This document shows, piece by piece, positions 45,569-53,714 of a stretch of 64,000 nucleotides of DNA. The translations under genes were made by a program, and so were the position numbers. Within the stretch, counting starts at the first letter, position 1; every line of letters begins with the position of its first letter. This DNA comes from Desulfurococcaceae archaeon (lineage in GTDB: Archaea; Thermoproteota; Thermoprotei_A; Sulfolobales; Desulfurococcaceae), in the NCBI GenBank assembly GCA_023269825.1, contig JAGDWI010000001.1, positions 120,492-184,491 on the forward strand, read 5' to 3'. The notes under the pieces are model-generated. The model ran no database searches and had not been told where the DNA came from. It was given only the letters and a program-made list of their open reading frames with translations.

Positions 45569-46273
45569 ATGGACTTGCAAGTTATACGGGAGCTAGTTAA
45601 TTTAATTAAAGATGATGAGTTGAAGAAAATAGTGGAAGACGTTTTAAACAACCCTGTTCTCAGTTTTACAAATATTAAAGCATTAATTAAGCTCGACGAA
45701 TCTCCAGCAGCTCCAAGGAAACACCATTTTTTCACAGGCGGCTTAATACTACATACATATACTGTTACAAAGATAGCGTTAATGCTATCCGAGATCTTCT
45801 ATGAAGTATATGGTATTAGAGCAGATAAAGACACAGTGTTAGCCACAGCAGTTCTCCACGATATATTCAAGTACTATCAATATGTCCCAGATAAAGTTAA
45901 TGGTGGATATAAAGCCAGAGAAGACTGGTATTTAAGCCATGACTATGCTATAGTTGCCGAGTTATCGAGGAGAAATGCACCAGACAAATTAATAAGAGCT
46001 ATCACAGAGGTTCATGGTCAAACGCCTTTTTCCACTTTAGAGGGATTAATTGTTCACTTAGCGGATACTATTGATGCGAGAATAGGTGAAATACTTCAAA
46101 ACATTATGTTATCAAAGTTAAGGGATTATGAGAAGAACTGTGAGTTGTATAAGGTTTTAGATTCCTTAATCAAAAAACACGGAGTAAGAGAGATAGTTTC
46201 GAGAGCGTTAATAAACGATGACGAATTCAAGAAAATATTTGAAAACGAGTGTAGAAACACGTTAAATAACTGA
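45569..46273 (+). CDS. HD-domain phosphohydrolase
   Basis: A ~234-residue HD superfamily hydrolase. Metal-binding signature residues are seen in order: HHFFTGGLILHTYTV, AVLHDIFKYYQYV (the HD pair), SHDYAIVAEL and VHLADTIDARIGE. This layout matches the YfbR/CCA-associated-like and 3'-5' exoribonuclease (KH/HD) style metal phosphohydrolases; substrate unknown. ATG 45569 is preferred since GGTG lies nine bases upstream, though ATG 45557 is in frame. A T-rich tail with a GGAGT/ACTCC hairpin follows before the convergent DUF998 gene. Confidence 0.85.
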   Translation: MDLQVIRELVNLIKDDELKKIVEDVLNNPVLSFTNIKALIKLDESPAAPRKHHFFTGGLILHTYTVTKIALMLSEIFYEVYGIRADKDTVLATAVLHDIFKYYQYVPDKVNGGYKAREDWYLSHDYAIVAELSRRNAPDKLIRAITEVHGQTPFSTLEGLIVHLADTIDARIGEILQNIMLSKLRDYEKNCELYKVLDSLIKKHGVREIVSRALINDDEFKKIFENECRNTLNN

Positions 46274-46396
46274 AAAACATCAATAAAAACCAATTGTTTA
46301 TCAAAACAGTAAGATTCAATGGAGTTATAAGCATATTCACTTGTACTCCTTAATTTTTATTGTAAAAACAGGTTAACTTACGTTTCCTAAAATAGA

Positions 46397-46969
46397 TTAC
46401 GTGTCTGTGGAACTAATTCTCCAAGATAAGTGCAAGTAAAATGGTGCCGCAGTGAATATTGAGAGGAGTTCAGGTATTGCAGCACCTTTAGGCATTCTAT
46501 AAGCAAAGTGCGTATACCATAACAGGGTATCTATTGCTATGAGTATAATGAGCAATGCTATCATCTTTACGTCTCTAATTTTTATGGCATAGATGAGCAT
46601 TGTAAAAAGCAATAAAACGAAGAACAAGGTAGAAACAGCGAAGTGCAGTGAACCATATACCTCGTTGAACACGCTTATAAGTATTAATGAATATCCTGTT
46701 AATGCAACTAAGTACCCAATAAGCCTGCTATATTTTGAGAAATATTTGACCCCGATCAAGGACATTAAAAAACCTCCAAGAGATAACCCGAAGTTAAATA
46801 TTGCTGCAACATTGCTCTTAGTTGAGTGTCCTAGGTCGCTTAATGCATTATTGAATAAATTAAACCAACCTGAAAGATAAGCAGATATAAATATAAGTAA
46901 AAGTGGAATCGCAATGGAGAATAAACTCAAGATAAACATTTTACTGATATATTTCTTCAAGAGCATCAC
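46397..46969 (-). CDS. DUF998-family membrane protein
   Basis: A 190-residue protein with six predicted membrane helices. ALSDLGHSTKSNVAAIFNFG is the conserved first-loop signature of DUF998, followed by HFAVSTLFFVLLLFTMLIYA. Function of the family is unknown. Its start overlaps the stop of the CinA-like gene, so it is the last gene of the nadM operon. The exact initiation codon (GTG 46969, ATG 46966 or TTG 46960) is uncertain. Confidence 0.85.
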   Translation of the reverse strand: MMLLKKYISKMFILSLFSIAIPLLLIFISAYLSGWFNLFNNALSDLGHSTKSNVAAIFNFGLSLGGFLMSLIGVKYFSKYSRLIGYLVALTGYSLILISVFNEVYGSLHFAVSTLFFVLLLFTMLIYAIKIRDVKMIALLIILIAIDTLLWYTHFAYRMPKGAAIPELLSIFTAAPFYLHLSWRISSTDT

Positions 46970-47730
46970 TCCTTTTTCTCGACTATTACATCTCTTATTC
47001 TAATTACTTCTCTAAGTTTACTTAATATCTCATTAACCTTGTTCTCAAGTTCAATAGTAGAAGATGAAGATATAACCACGCTTAACTGTACTGGAGTAGA
47101 GGCATGAGTTTTAAAGTAAGAATCGCTATATTTAGCACGTATCTCCGATATACGTTCATCAACTTCGCGTTCTTTCTCATGATCGGTTACAATGATTATT
47201 CTCGCTGAATATTGCTTCAAAACTGAAGCAAGAACCGCTTTAACTTGGTCTTCAAACATCTTCATCATTTCGGATGGGACGCCGGGCAGAATGAACATCT
47301 TTTTACCCATGATTTCCAAGTAAACACCAGGTGATACACCGACAGGGTTGAATAAAGGTTTACTTGTCTCGGGTAAGTAAGCTGCTTTTGAATATGATGC
47401 AATATTTTCTCCCACTTTTCTCTTGATCATATCCAATGCCTCCAAGTTAAGAACAAGCTTTAATCCAAGGGTTTTTGCGATGGCTTCTAATGTCACATCA
47501 TCTTTTGTGAATCCTAACCCACCTGTTGTTATTAAGATATCTGAAACATTTAATGATTCTTTAACGGCCCAAGCAATATCTTCATAGTTATCGGGTACAA
47601 CGATGATCCTTACTACGTTAAACCCCATTTCAGTCAGGTTTCTCGCCAACCAGTGTGAATTCGTATCTTGAATAATTCCCTTTAAAATCTCTGAACCAAC
47701 TATGATAATTGAAATTCTAGGTGCTCGCAG
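46966..47730 (-). CDS. CinA/MoaB-like (MoCF) protein, NMN deamidase-related, non-canonical start
   Basis: A ~254-residue protein of the COG1058 family, the N-terminal domain of CinA, for which ADP-ribose pyrophosphatase activity is known in bacteria. Core motifs: IVGSEILKGIIQDTNSHWLA, ILITTGGLGFTKDDVTLEAI and FILPGVPSEMMKMF. The first of these lies upstream of the earliest ATG/GTG/TTG (TTG 47649), so that codon cannot be the true start. Between the in-frame stop and this core no ordinary start exists. AAGGTGAT at 47736-47743 is a strong ribosome site, and CTG 47730 lies five bases after it. I infer CTG initiation. It follows nadM by 32 bases. Confidence 0.82.
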   Translation of the reverse strand: MRAPRISIIIVGSEILKGIIQDTNSHWLARNLTEMGFNVVRIIVVPDNYEDIAWAVKESLNVSDILITTGGLGFTKDDVTLEAIAKTLGLKLVLNLEALDMIKRKVGENIASYSKAAYLPETSKPLFNPVGVSPGVYLEIMGKKMFILPGVPSEMMKMFEDQVKAVLASVLKQYSARIIIVTDHEKEREVDERISEIRAKYSDSYFKTHASTPVQLSVVISSSSTIELENKVNEILSKLREVIRIRDVIVEKKE

Positions 47731-47735
47731 AATAT

Positions 47736-47743
47736 ATCACCTT
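47736..47743 (-). promoter_or_regulatory. Ribosome-binding site fixing the CTG start
   Basis: AAGGTGAT on the minus strand, five bases before CTG 47730 and 19 bases after the nadM stop; no ATG, GTG or TTG lies between it and the conserved core of the CinA-like protein. Confidence 0.65.
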
Positions 47744-47762
47744 GATATAGTTCAATACGACT

Positions 47763-48302
47763 CTAGTATCTTTCACCCATAGTCTTACTTTGCGTCTTCC
47801 ATATGGCTTTAATGCGTTCATCGCCCTTGATCAACTCAATGAACTCTGCAACTTTGCTCGGCACCATGTGCCTCCACTGCAAACCCTCAGCTATAGCTCT
47901 TCTAATAGATGTGCCACTAACTCCTGGTAGTACAGGTGTCTCCTTGACATCTAATCCGTAATCCTTGAACAGTAATTTAACGAATTCATTATTGGTATAA
48001 ACAGATTTCACTCTTGGAATATATGTGAGAACGTGTCTAGGCCATTCATAGTTGCTTGGAACATTGTCTACGGGAATAACGTAGCATTTACTGTACATTT
48101 CCCCTAAGCCGAGTTTTACCATTTCCACTCTTTCACCAGCTGTAAATGGATTATCCAAAGTGTAACTATACTGTGCAGCTGCAATAACTATTACTGCTTC
48201 TTCATTGTATTCGAGTATGTGCTTAACAGCGAATAAATGACCATTGTGAAAAGGCTGAAATCTCCCTATAAATAAAGCCCTATTCGCCAAGAGTGGTCCC
48301 AT
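47763..48302 (-). CDS. nadM: Nicotinamide-nucleotide adenylyltransferase NadM
   Basis: A 179-residue archaeal NMN adenylyltransferase that makes NAD from NMN and ATP. The nucleotidyltransferase motif FIGRFQPFHNGH is at residues 11-22, and GVSGTSIRRAI gives the C-terminal ISGTxxR-type ATP site. Length and layout are normal. Start ATG 48302. It leads an operon with the CinA-like and DUF998 genes, so NAD synthesis and NAD-derivative turnover are together. A perfect 8+1+8 palindrome lies about 80-95 bases upstream. Confidence 0.94.
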   Translation of the reverse strand: MGPLLANRALFIGRFQPFHNGHLFAVKHILEYNEEAVIVIAAAQYSYTLDNPFTAGERVEMVKLGLGEMYSKCYVIPVDNVPSNYEWPRHVLTYIPRVKSVYTNNEFVKLLFKDYGLDVKETPVLPGVSGTSIRRAIAEGLQWRHMVPSKVAEFIELIKGDERIKAIWKTQSKTMGERY

Positions 48303-48381
48303 TGATTTGTTTAAGCACTAGGGTTTAATAGTTATTTTAATCATAAGACCATTGAGGTCGCGATCTTATCACGTAGAAACA

Positions 48382-48398
48382 TGGTTTATCATAAACCA
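48382..48398. promoter_or_regulatory. 17-base perfect inverted repeat upstream of nadM
   Basis: TGGTTTAT-C-ATAAACCA. It is well placed for an operator of nadM (start 48302, minus) and lies about 90 bases before the sRNA C box on the plus strand. Confidence 0.45.
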
Positions 48399-48487
48399 AT
48401 GTATTTAATCAAATAGTATCACGTCATTTGGGGAAACTAATTTATTACTTCCTTATTAATCCCTCACTTATTATTTAATGTAAATAG

Positions 48488-48536
48488 ATGATGAAGTGGT
48501 CCTAGTGTGAGGGGTGATCGCTTTCGCCCTTACTGA
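48488..48536 (+). ncRNA. C/D box sRNA candidate
   Basis: C box ATGATGA (48488-48494, perfect), 12-nt guide AGTGGTCCTAGT, D' GTGA (48507-48510, 3 of 4), spacer GGG, C' GTGATCG (48514-48520, 5 of 7), 12-nt guide CTTTCGCCCTTA, D CTGA (48533-48536, perfect). Spacing is identical to the candidates at 34494 and 42135. TTATTAAT at 48453-48460 is a TATA box at the right distance for a start near 48482. It stands alone, antisense in orientation to its protein-coding neighbours. Confidence 0.8.
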
Positions 48537-48564
48537 TCCTAGGTGAATATTGGGACGAAATTCG

Positions 48565-48876
48565 CTATTCTTTCTCATCATATATAAATCCAACTGTTTT
48601 ATCGTGAAGATCCGTGGCGAGGATATCGAGTATTGCGATTAAAATTAACTCTTCATCTACGCTAATACTTTCTTTACTTAAAAGATTAGAAGCTAAATCG
48701 AATAGTCTTTTAACGATTTCTTTACTGGTTTCATGGTTCATTAGTGCCTCTACGTACTTTGTGATTAGCTCGTTATACATTGTGTCGACGATATCGTAGA
48801 GGTCCAGCATTTCATCTCTTGAAAGCTCAAAATACTTTGCTAGTTTCTCTAGAATAGTTGATTTAATATTACTCAT
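48565..48876 (-). CDS. Small helical protein, unknown
   Basis: A ~103-residue acidic, all-helical protein. I do not recognise a family. It reads as a four-helix unit with LSRDEMLDLYDIVDTMYNEL and ISVDEELILIAILDILATDL. ATG 48876 is preferred over GTG 48885, as GGGTG lies six bases upstream. It begins 26 bases after the ilvA-like gene stop on the same strand, so it is probably cotranscribed with that gene. Confidence 0.6.
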   Translation of the reverse strand: MSNIKSTILEKLAKYFELSRDEMLDLYDIVDTMYNELITKYVEALMNHETSKEIVKRLFDLASNLLSKESISVDEELILIAILDILATDLHDKTVGFIYDEKE

Positions 48877-48902
48877 ATTCAACACCCATTATTCAATAAT
48901 TT

Positions 48903-50135
48903 TTAGCTCCAGATTATTACGTCAAGCTCACTGAGTTCTTTCCTAATTTTATCAATAACGTCTACATCCGGTATTTCAATAATTATTTCTACTAGTGCAT
49001 GTCCAACTGGTACTTTGAGGTTGAACCTATCATGCCTTATGTCAACGATATTGCATTTATATTTGTAGAGAACATTGAGTACTTTTAGTAGTTCCCCGTG
49101 TACATCTCTTAGAACAACCTTTATGTTAACTATTCTACTATCATATGCTAGTCCTTTAATTAAGATCTTGTATAATGTCGCGAGATCGATGTTTCCTCCA
49201 CTAATAACCAGCACTACGTTTCTTCCTTGATTAATTAAGTTTCCTTCTAAGAGTGCAGCCATGGGGAGTGCTCCCGCACCTTCAGCAACGATTTTAGCTC
49301 GCTCCATTAGTATATATATTGCTCTAGCGATTGATTCTTCGTCCACGGTTATAACATCATCTACTACTTCGTTCATTATTTGATATGTTAAATCACCAGT
49401 ACTTTTAGCTATAACGCCATCAGCTATAGAGGCCCTTGGTTGAATTGTTACTAGTTTACCTGTTTTCCTGGAGGCAAAGTATTTAGCTGCATTAGATGGC
49501 TCAACACCTATTACTTTGATACTTGGATTAAGCTTCTTCAAAGCAGTACCTATACCTGATATTAATCCACCGCCTCCAATTGGGATTACAACTATCTCTG
49601 CTTTACTTAATTGTTCCATTATTTCAAGGCCTATGGTTCCTTGCCCTGCAATAACGTCAATGTCGTTGAATGGGTGAATGAATACACCGCCTGTCTCACT
49701 AGTTAACTCTAATGCTTTTCTGTATGCATCATCATATACGGTTCCATATAATACTACTTTAGCTCCATAACTTTTAGTTGAGTTCACTTTGAAAGGTGGA
49801 GTTGTTTCAGGCATAACTATCGTTGCTTGTACTCCTAGTATCGATGCAGCGTATGCAACTCCTTGTGCATGATTACCGCTGGAAGCTGATATAACGCCTT
49901 TACTTCTAGCTTCATTTAAACACTTGTGTATTTTGTAATAAGCTCCTCTGGCTTTGAATGACCCAGTAACCTGCAAGTTTTCTAGTTTTAAGTATACGTT
50001 ATTGCCTGTTAACTTCGACATGAATACATTGTGAACAAGAGGTGTTTTATGTACTGCATTGTAAACGATGTTAGATGCATCCAGAACCGTCTTCCACACA
50101 GTTTCTAAAATGGAATTCGAAGGCAATCTGTTCAC
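48903..50135 (-). CDS. ilvA: Threonine dehydratase
   Basis: A 410-residue fold-II PLP enzyme that deaminates threonine (and serine) to 2-oxobutyrate, the first step to isoleucine or an entry to threonine breakdown. PLP Lys61 is in VTGSFKARGAY; the phosphate-binding loop is VVIPIGGGGLISGIG; SSGNHAQGVAYAA is the substrate loop. The C-terminal ~75 residues form a single ACT-type regulatory domain (VNIKVVLRDVHGELLKVLNV), as in the TdcB/IlvA short forms with one ACT unit. Start GTG 50135. A downstream small helical gene probably shares its transcript. Confidence 0.94.
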   Translation of the reverse strand: MNRLPSNSILETVWKTVLDASNIVYNAVHKTPLVHNVFMSKLTGNNVYLKLENLQVTGSFKARGAYYKIHKCLNEARSKGVISASSGNHAQGVAYAASILGVQATIVMPETTPPFKVNSTKSYGAKVVLYGTVYDDAYRKALELTSETGGVFIHPFNDIDVIAGQGTIGLEIMEQLSKAEIVVIPIGGGGLISGIGTALKKLNPSIKVIGVEPSNAAKYFASRKTGKLVTIQPRASIADGVIAKSTGDLTYQIMNEVVDDVITVDEESIARAIYILMERAKIVAEGAGALPMAALLEGNLINQGRNVVLVISGGNIDLATLYKILIKGLAYDSRIVNIKVVLRDVHGELLKVLNVLYKYKCNIVDIRHDRFNLKVPVGHALVEIIIEIPDVDVIDKIRKELSELDVIIWS

Positions 50136-50218
50136 CTAAAACATGCTCGAACTGCAATTTAGTTAATTTTTAAACACATTAATTAATAGAGTGACAGTGA
50201 AAACAAGAACAAATTTAA

Positions 50219-51775
50219 TCAAATTTTGCTTACGATGTTTTTATATATGTTGATCATTTTCCTCGCTGAGGAATCCCAGTTGAATTCTCCTGCTCTTCTT
50301 ATGCAGGAATTTCTAATTAACCATGCTTCATTTAATTCCATGTACCCTGCTTCCATGAGTTCAACTAGGTACATTGTTGATTCAACTAAGTCATTTATAT
50401 CGCCTGGTGTAAATAAGACTCCAACACCCTTGCTACCTGTAGCTCTCACATCTGAAACAATGTCTACTAATCCACCAACTCTCGATGCTGCTACCGGAGT
50501 TCCAGCGGCCATAGACTCCAATGCAACTAATCCAAATGGCTCATTTCTACTGGGTATTAAAGTCGTGTTCGCAGCATAGTAGAATTCAACGGCGTAGTCT
50601 CTAATGAGCATCCCTGGGAAAACTCTTAGGTTATCAGGATACGATAACATTGCTTCAATCCATTTCTCAACAGATTCGACATCCCACCTAGTGGGAGAGA
50701 ATGCAGCAACCATCTTCACTCGTGGATTCACGAGTAGTAGTTTATCCATTGCTTTTAACACGTAGTCGAATCCCTTCTGAGAACTCAGTCTTCCAATCAT
50801 GAAGATTAATGGACCATCAGATTTAAATGGTGCATTGTATTCTACATCGTACTTTGCGAGTAGGCTTTCCACGTATTTTTCAACGACTTGTTCAACAAAA
50901 GATACTCTAATTTTTTCAATGTACTCTGTTAATAGCTTACTTCGATACAGCTTTCTACTCGATGGTTTATCAAGCTCCTTTAACCCAGTTTTTTCCTTTA
51001 ATATTTCGACTACTTGGCTCCAAGTCAATGGGGAAGCATTATATACGTAGTCAGTTTTCTTAGCTGAGTTTAACCCAATTAATCTAACAAGGTTTCTAAT
51101 ATAATTCATACTCACAGTGATGACCTTGTCAACTGTTAATGCAGCTAAACGCTCGATTAAACCACTCGATACCTCGTAGTATTGTTTCAACTCCGTGATA
51201 CCTAGATCACCCTTTACAATGGTGTCACTGCATAGCATGGTTTTAATACACAACTCATTTAATTGCACTTTGTTCTTGGAGCCTAGATGCACATGTAATA
51301 TGAATCCATTCCTCAACTTTTTCTCAACGGAGAGAGCGTTTAATGCGAGCAATGCTGGAATACTGTGCCAGTCGTGTCCATGAAACACTAGGCCATCCAC
51401 TTCACTACTATTCTTCCCTTTGAAAAACTCGTATATGATACGAGCGAACACGAGTGCTTTATCAACTAATTTCCCTGGGGGGTATACGGATGGATCATCG
51501 AGAATGCCTCCTCCAACCACGTAGTGGACTGGTTTAAAATTACTCACTTTCTTTATGCAGTAAGTAGTTCCATCTATCTTCGTTTCGTAGATGGGGTCTT
51601 TGCATGTATCAATAACTGAGTGACTAGGTGTAAACAACTCTACTTCCACGCCTAGTCTTTCAATTGCTTCTCCAAGCCTAGGAGGAACTTCAGCGAGCCC
51701 TCCGATTTTCTTAATGTAGATGGATTCAAATGTAAACATAGTGGATTTCATGAATGTACGCCAGGCCCCCTTCAC
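50219..51775 (-). CDS. Starch/glycogen synthase-like glycosyltransferase (GT5-type)
   Basis: A 518-residue GT-B enzyme. The N-terminal acceptor/ADP-sugar loop KIGGLAEVPPRLGEAIERLG matches glycogen synthases (KxGGLaDV). Further matches: VFHGHDWHSIPALLAL, IGRLSSQKGFDYVLKAM and PSRNEPFGLVALESMAAGTP, with the catalytic-type E-x7-E pair. It should extend alpha-1,4-glucan from ADP- or UDP-glucose. The central region with LYRSKLLTEYIEKIR is longer than in bacterial GlgA, as in archaeal forms. GTG 51775 overlaps the upstream GH57 stop by four bases; ATG 51751 gives a shorter N terminus nearer the family start. Last gene of the glucan operon. Confidence 0.9.
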   Translation of the reverse strand: MKGAWRTFMKSTMFTFESIYIKKIGGLAEVPPRLGEAIERLGVEVELFTPSHSVIDTCKDPIYETKIDGTTYCIKKVSNFKPVHYVVGGGILDDPSVYPPGKLVDKALVFARIIYEFFKGKNSSEVDGLVFHGHDWHSIPALLALNALSVEKKLRNGFILHVHLGSKNKVQLNELCIKTMLCSDTIVKGDLGITELKQYYEVSSGLIERLAALTVDKVITVSMNYIRNLVRLIGLNSAKKTDYVYNASPLTWSQVVEILKEKTGLKELDKPSSRKLYRSKLLTEYIEKIRVSFVEQVVEKYVESLLAKYDVEYNAPFKSDGPLIFMIGRLSSQKGFDYVLKAMDKLLLVNPRVKMVAAFSPTRWDVESVEKWIEAMLSYPDNLRVFPGMLIRDYAVEFYYAANTTLIPSRNEPFGLVALESMAAGTPVAASRVGGLVDIVSDVRATGSKGVGVLFTPGDINDLVESTMYLVELMEAGYMELNEAWLIRNSCIRRAGEFNWDSSARKMINIYKNIVSKI

Positions 51776-53694
51776 ACGTTGATCGAGTGTTCTACCTCGA
51801 GCTCGAAGGCTTCACCGTGTCTAAGTTCAATGTTTTCAATGAACATTACTCCGAGGCCTTGGGGTATTTCTTTTAATCCTTTCTCTGTTCTTGCGTAACT
51901 TGATAATTTAGCAATCCATGTTTCAATGCTTCTACTGGTTTTCAATGTAATATCAGGGTATATTCCTGAGTGCAGTGTTAGCTTGTTGAGTTTCTCAGAT
52001 AACCAGTAATCTATATCGAAGTTTTTCCCGTTCACGCTGTACCATGGTTTCCGCTCCTGAGATCTATCGATTTTCCAGGCTAAATGATATTCTATACCTA
52101 TTTTACCCCGGGCAGGGGCTTCACTTAGGTTTTTAACAATGTATCTAGCCACGTATCCTTTATCTTTGAGCTCGATTCTTTTTTCGACGAAAACAGATGA
52201 TGCTTTAACTCCGTGATAGTAAACGGCACCTATAGTTCTTAAGTAGAATACACGTGGATCATCGGAGAAAGCTATATTATACTTGGATAACGCGAGGTCA
52301 CTCATATCCTTGAAAGGAGTGTTGAACATCCAATCATGCAATGTTGATTCATGGCCCCAAATGTGAACTCTCAAACTGGTTCTCCTGTACCAATCAGGGT
52401 TAAAGTTTGTGCCCTCAAGGTATGGTTCTCTATACCTTGTCATAGTGTCCTGCACGTTGTGTTCTAAACCTGGTTTTTTAATATCGAATTCGAAGAGTGT
52501 GCCTCCATCTCGTGGATTGATGTACATGTTGAAATCAGGTGTTTCAATAATTAGTTCCTCGTTTCCATCGTAGTCAAAATCCGCCAGTATTCTCCTAATG
52601 TTGCTGGCTTCAAAGTAATTAATTGCATCCTCAGATACTTTCTCGGATTTAATTAGGCTCTCATAAACTGCTTGCCGTAAATGTGCAAGGTAGATACCTC
52701 CGAATAACCCATGCCAATACGCATCATTACAGTAAGCCATAAAGTAATCCAATGGAATATCCTCAGGTTTAACTTGAGCTTTTAATAACTTGTTTTTGAC
52801 CCATAGAGCTTTCTTATGCATGTTGTTGCTTTCAGCGTATTTAACTAAGAAGTTTCTAAAGAATCCACCGCTCCACTCGAGCATTTTATCATAGCTTCCT
52901 GTATCCAAGTAAATATATCCTTTCACGGAGTGCTCTCGCAAGTACTCCGATGGGTGAACCATTACTACTCTCTTCTCGAACCTCAACTTATTAAAGAAAT
53001 CCATTAACCAGCGTTTACTGCTCTCCTTATCCCACCATTCACCAAATTTCTCGGCGTCACTACCCCATAACAGGACAGAGCTGGGATCACCAGAGAACTC
53101 AGCCATATAGCTTATCACTTTATCGGGGTGATCCCATGGCAAAATATACCTCAACTTCTCATCTATGAATAATACCTTAACACTGTACCCGCTCTCCTCA
53201 GTTATCCACGCGTATTTAGTTTTCTCAGCTGAAAACCCTGTTTTTCTGAGGGTAGCGTCATCTATTACCACGTATTCGAGTCCTGCTTTAGCTAATACTT
53301 CAGGTAACCAGGGTTCCCAAACACGTTCAGGTAACCAGAACCCTCTAGGTTTAAACCCGGATATGGACTCGAATAACTCTATGTATCGCGTAATATGTGA
53401 TAACCTTAGATCACTTGGTACTAGTGGTAGAACTGCTTCACTAATTGTTCCTCCCATGAACTCTATTGTTCCAATGTCTCCTAGTTTCAACATTTCTTCG
53501 AGCCAATAAGGATGTGTATCTCTCAAGTATAAGAGTAATGGTCCACTAATGTGAACAGTGAATTTAAGATCACTGAACTCCTTGAAAACCTCTAAAAGCA
53601 TCTTATAACTATTCTCGAAAATCCTCTCATTTATGTATTTTAACTGGCCATGAGGTTGATGAAAGTGCAATATGAAGATAAAGTTTGAAGGCAT
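51772..53694 (-). CDS. GH57 alpha-amylase / 4-alpha-glucanotransferase
   Basis: A 640-residue GH57 enzyme close in size and motifs to Thermococcus litoralis 4-alpha-glucanotransferase. The five family blocks are visible: FHQPHGQ (11-17), TIEFMGGTISEAVLP, FWLPERVWEP with nucleophile Glu123, LWGSDAEKFGEWW with acid/base Asp213, and CNDAYWHGLFGGIYL. The C-terminal half is the beta-sandwich typical of this subgroup (FEFDIKKPGLEHNVQDT and later). It should move or hydrolyse alpha-1,4-glucan segments; intracellular since there is no signal peptide. Start ATG 53694. It is followed by the synthase with a 4-base overlap. Confidence 0.93.
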   Translation of the reverse strand: MPSNFIFILHFHQPHGQLKYINERIFENSYKMLLEVFKEFSDLKFTVHISGPLLLYLRDTHPYWLEEMLKLGDIGTIEFMGGTISEAVLPLVPSDLRLSHITRYIELFESISGFKPRGFWLPERVWEPWLPEVLAKAGLEYVVIDDATLRKTGFSAEKTKYAWITEESGYSVKVLFIDEKLRYILPWDHPDKVISYMAEFSGDPSSVLLWGSDAEKFGEWWDKESSKRWLMDFFNKLRFEKRVVMVHPSEYLREHSVKGYIYLDTGSYDKMLEWSGGFFRNFLVKYAESNNMHKKALWVKNKLLKAQVKPEDIPLDYFMAYCNDAYWHGLFGGIYLAHLRQAVYESLIKSEKVSEDAINYFEASNIRRILADFDYDGNEELIIETPDFNMYINPRDGGTLFEFDIKKPGLEHNVQDTMTRYREPYLEGTNFNPDWYRRTSLRVHIWGHESTLHDWMFNTPFKDMSDLALSKYNIAFSDDPRVFYLRTIGAVYYHGVKASSVFVEKRIELKDKGYVARYIVKNLSEAPARGKIGIEYHLAWKIDRSQERKPWYSVNGKNFDIDYWLSEKLNKLTLHSGIYPDITLKTSRSIETWIAKLSSYARTEKGLKEIPQGLGVMFIENIELRHGEAFELEVEHSINV

Positions 53695-53714
53695 ACAACG
53701 CCACCAGATCTAAG

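Noticed and set aside
47649-47649. TTG 47649 as start of the CinA-like gene
   Set aside because: It would remove the conserved VGSEILKG..DTN core that is encoded in frame upstream.
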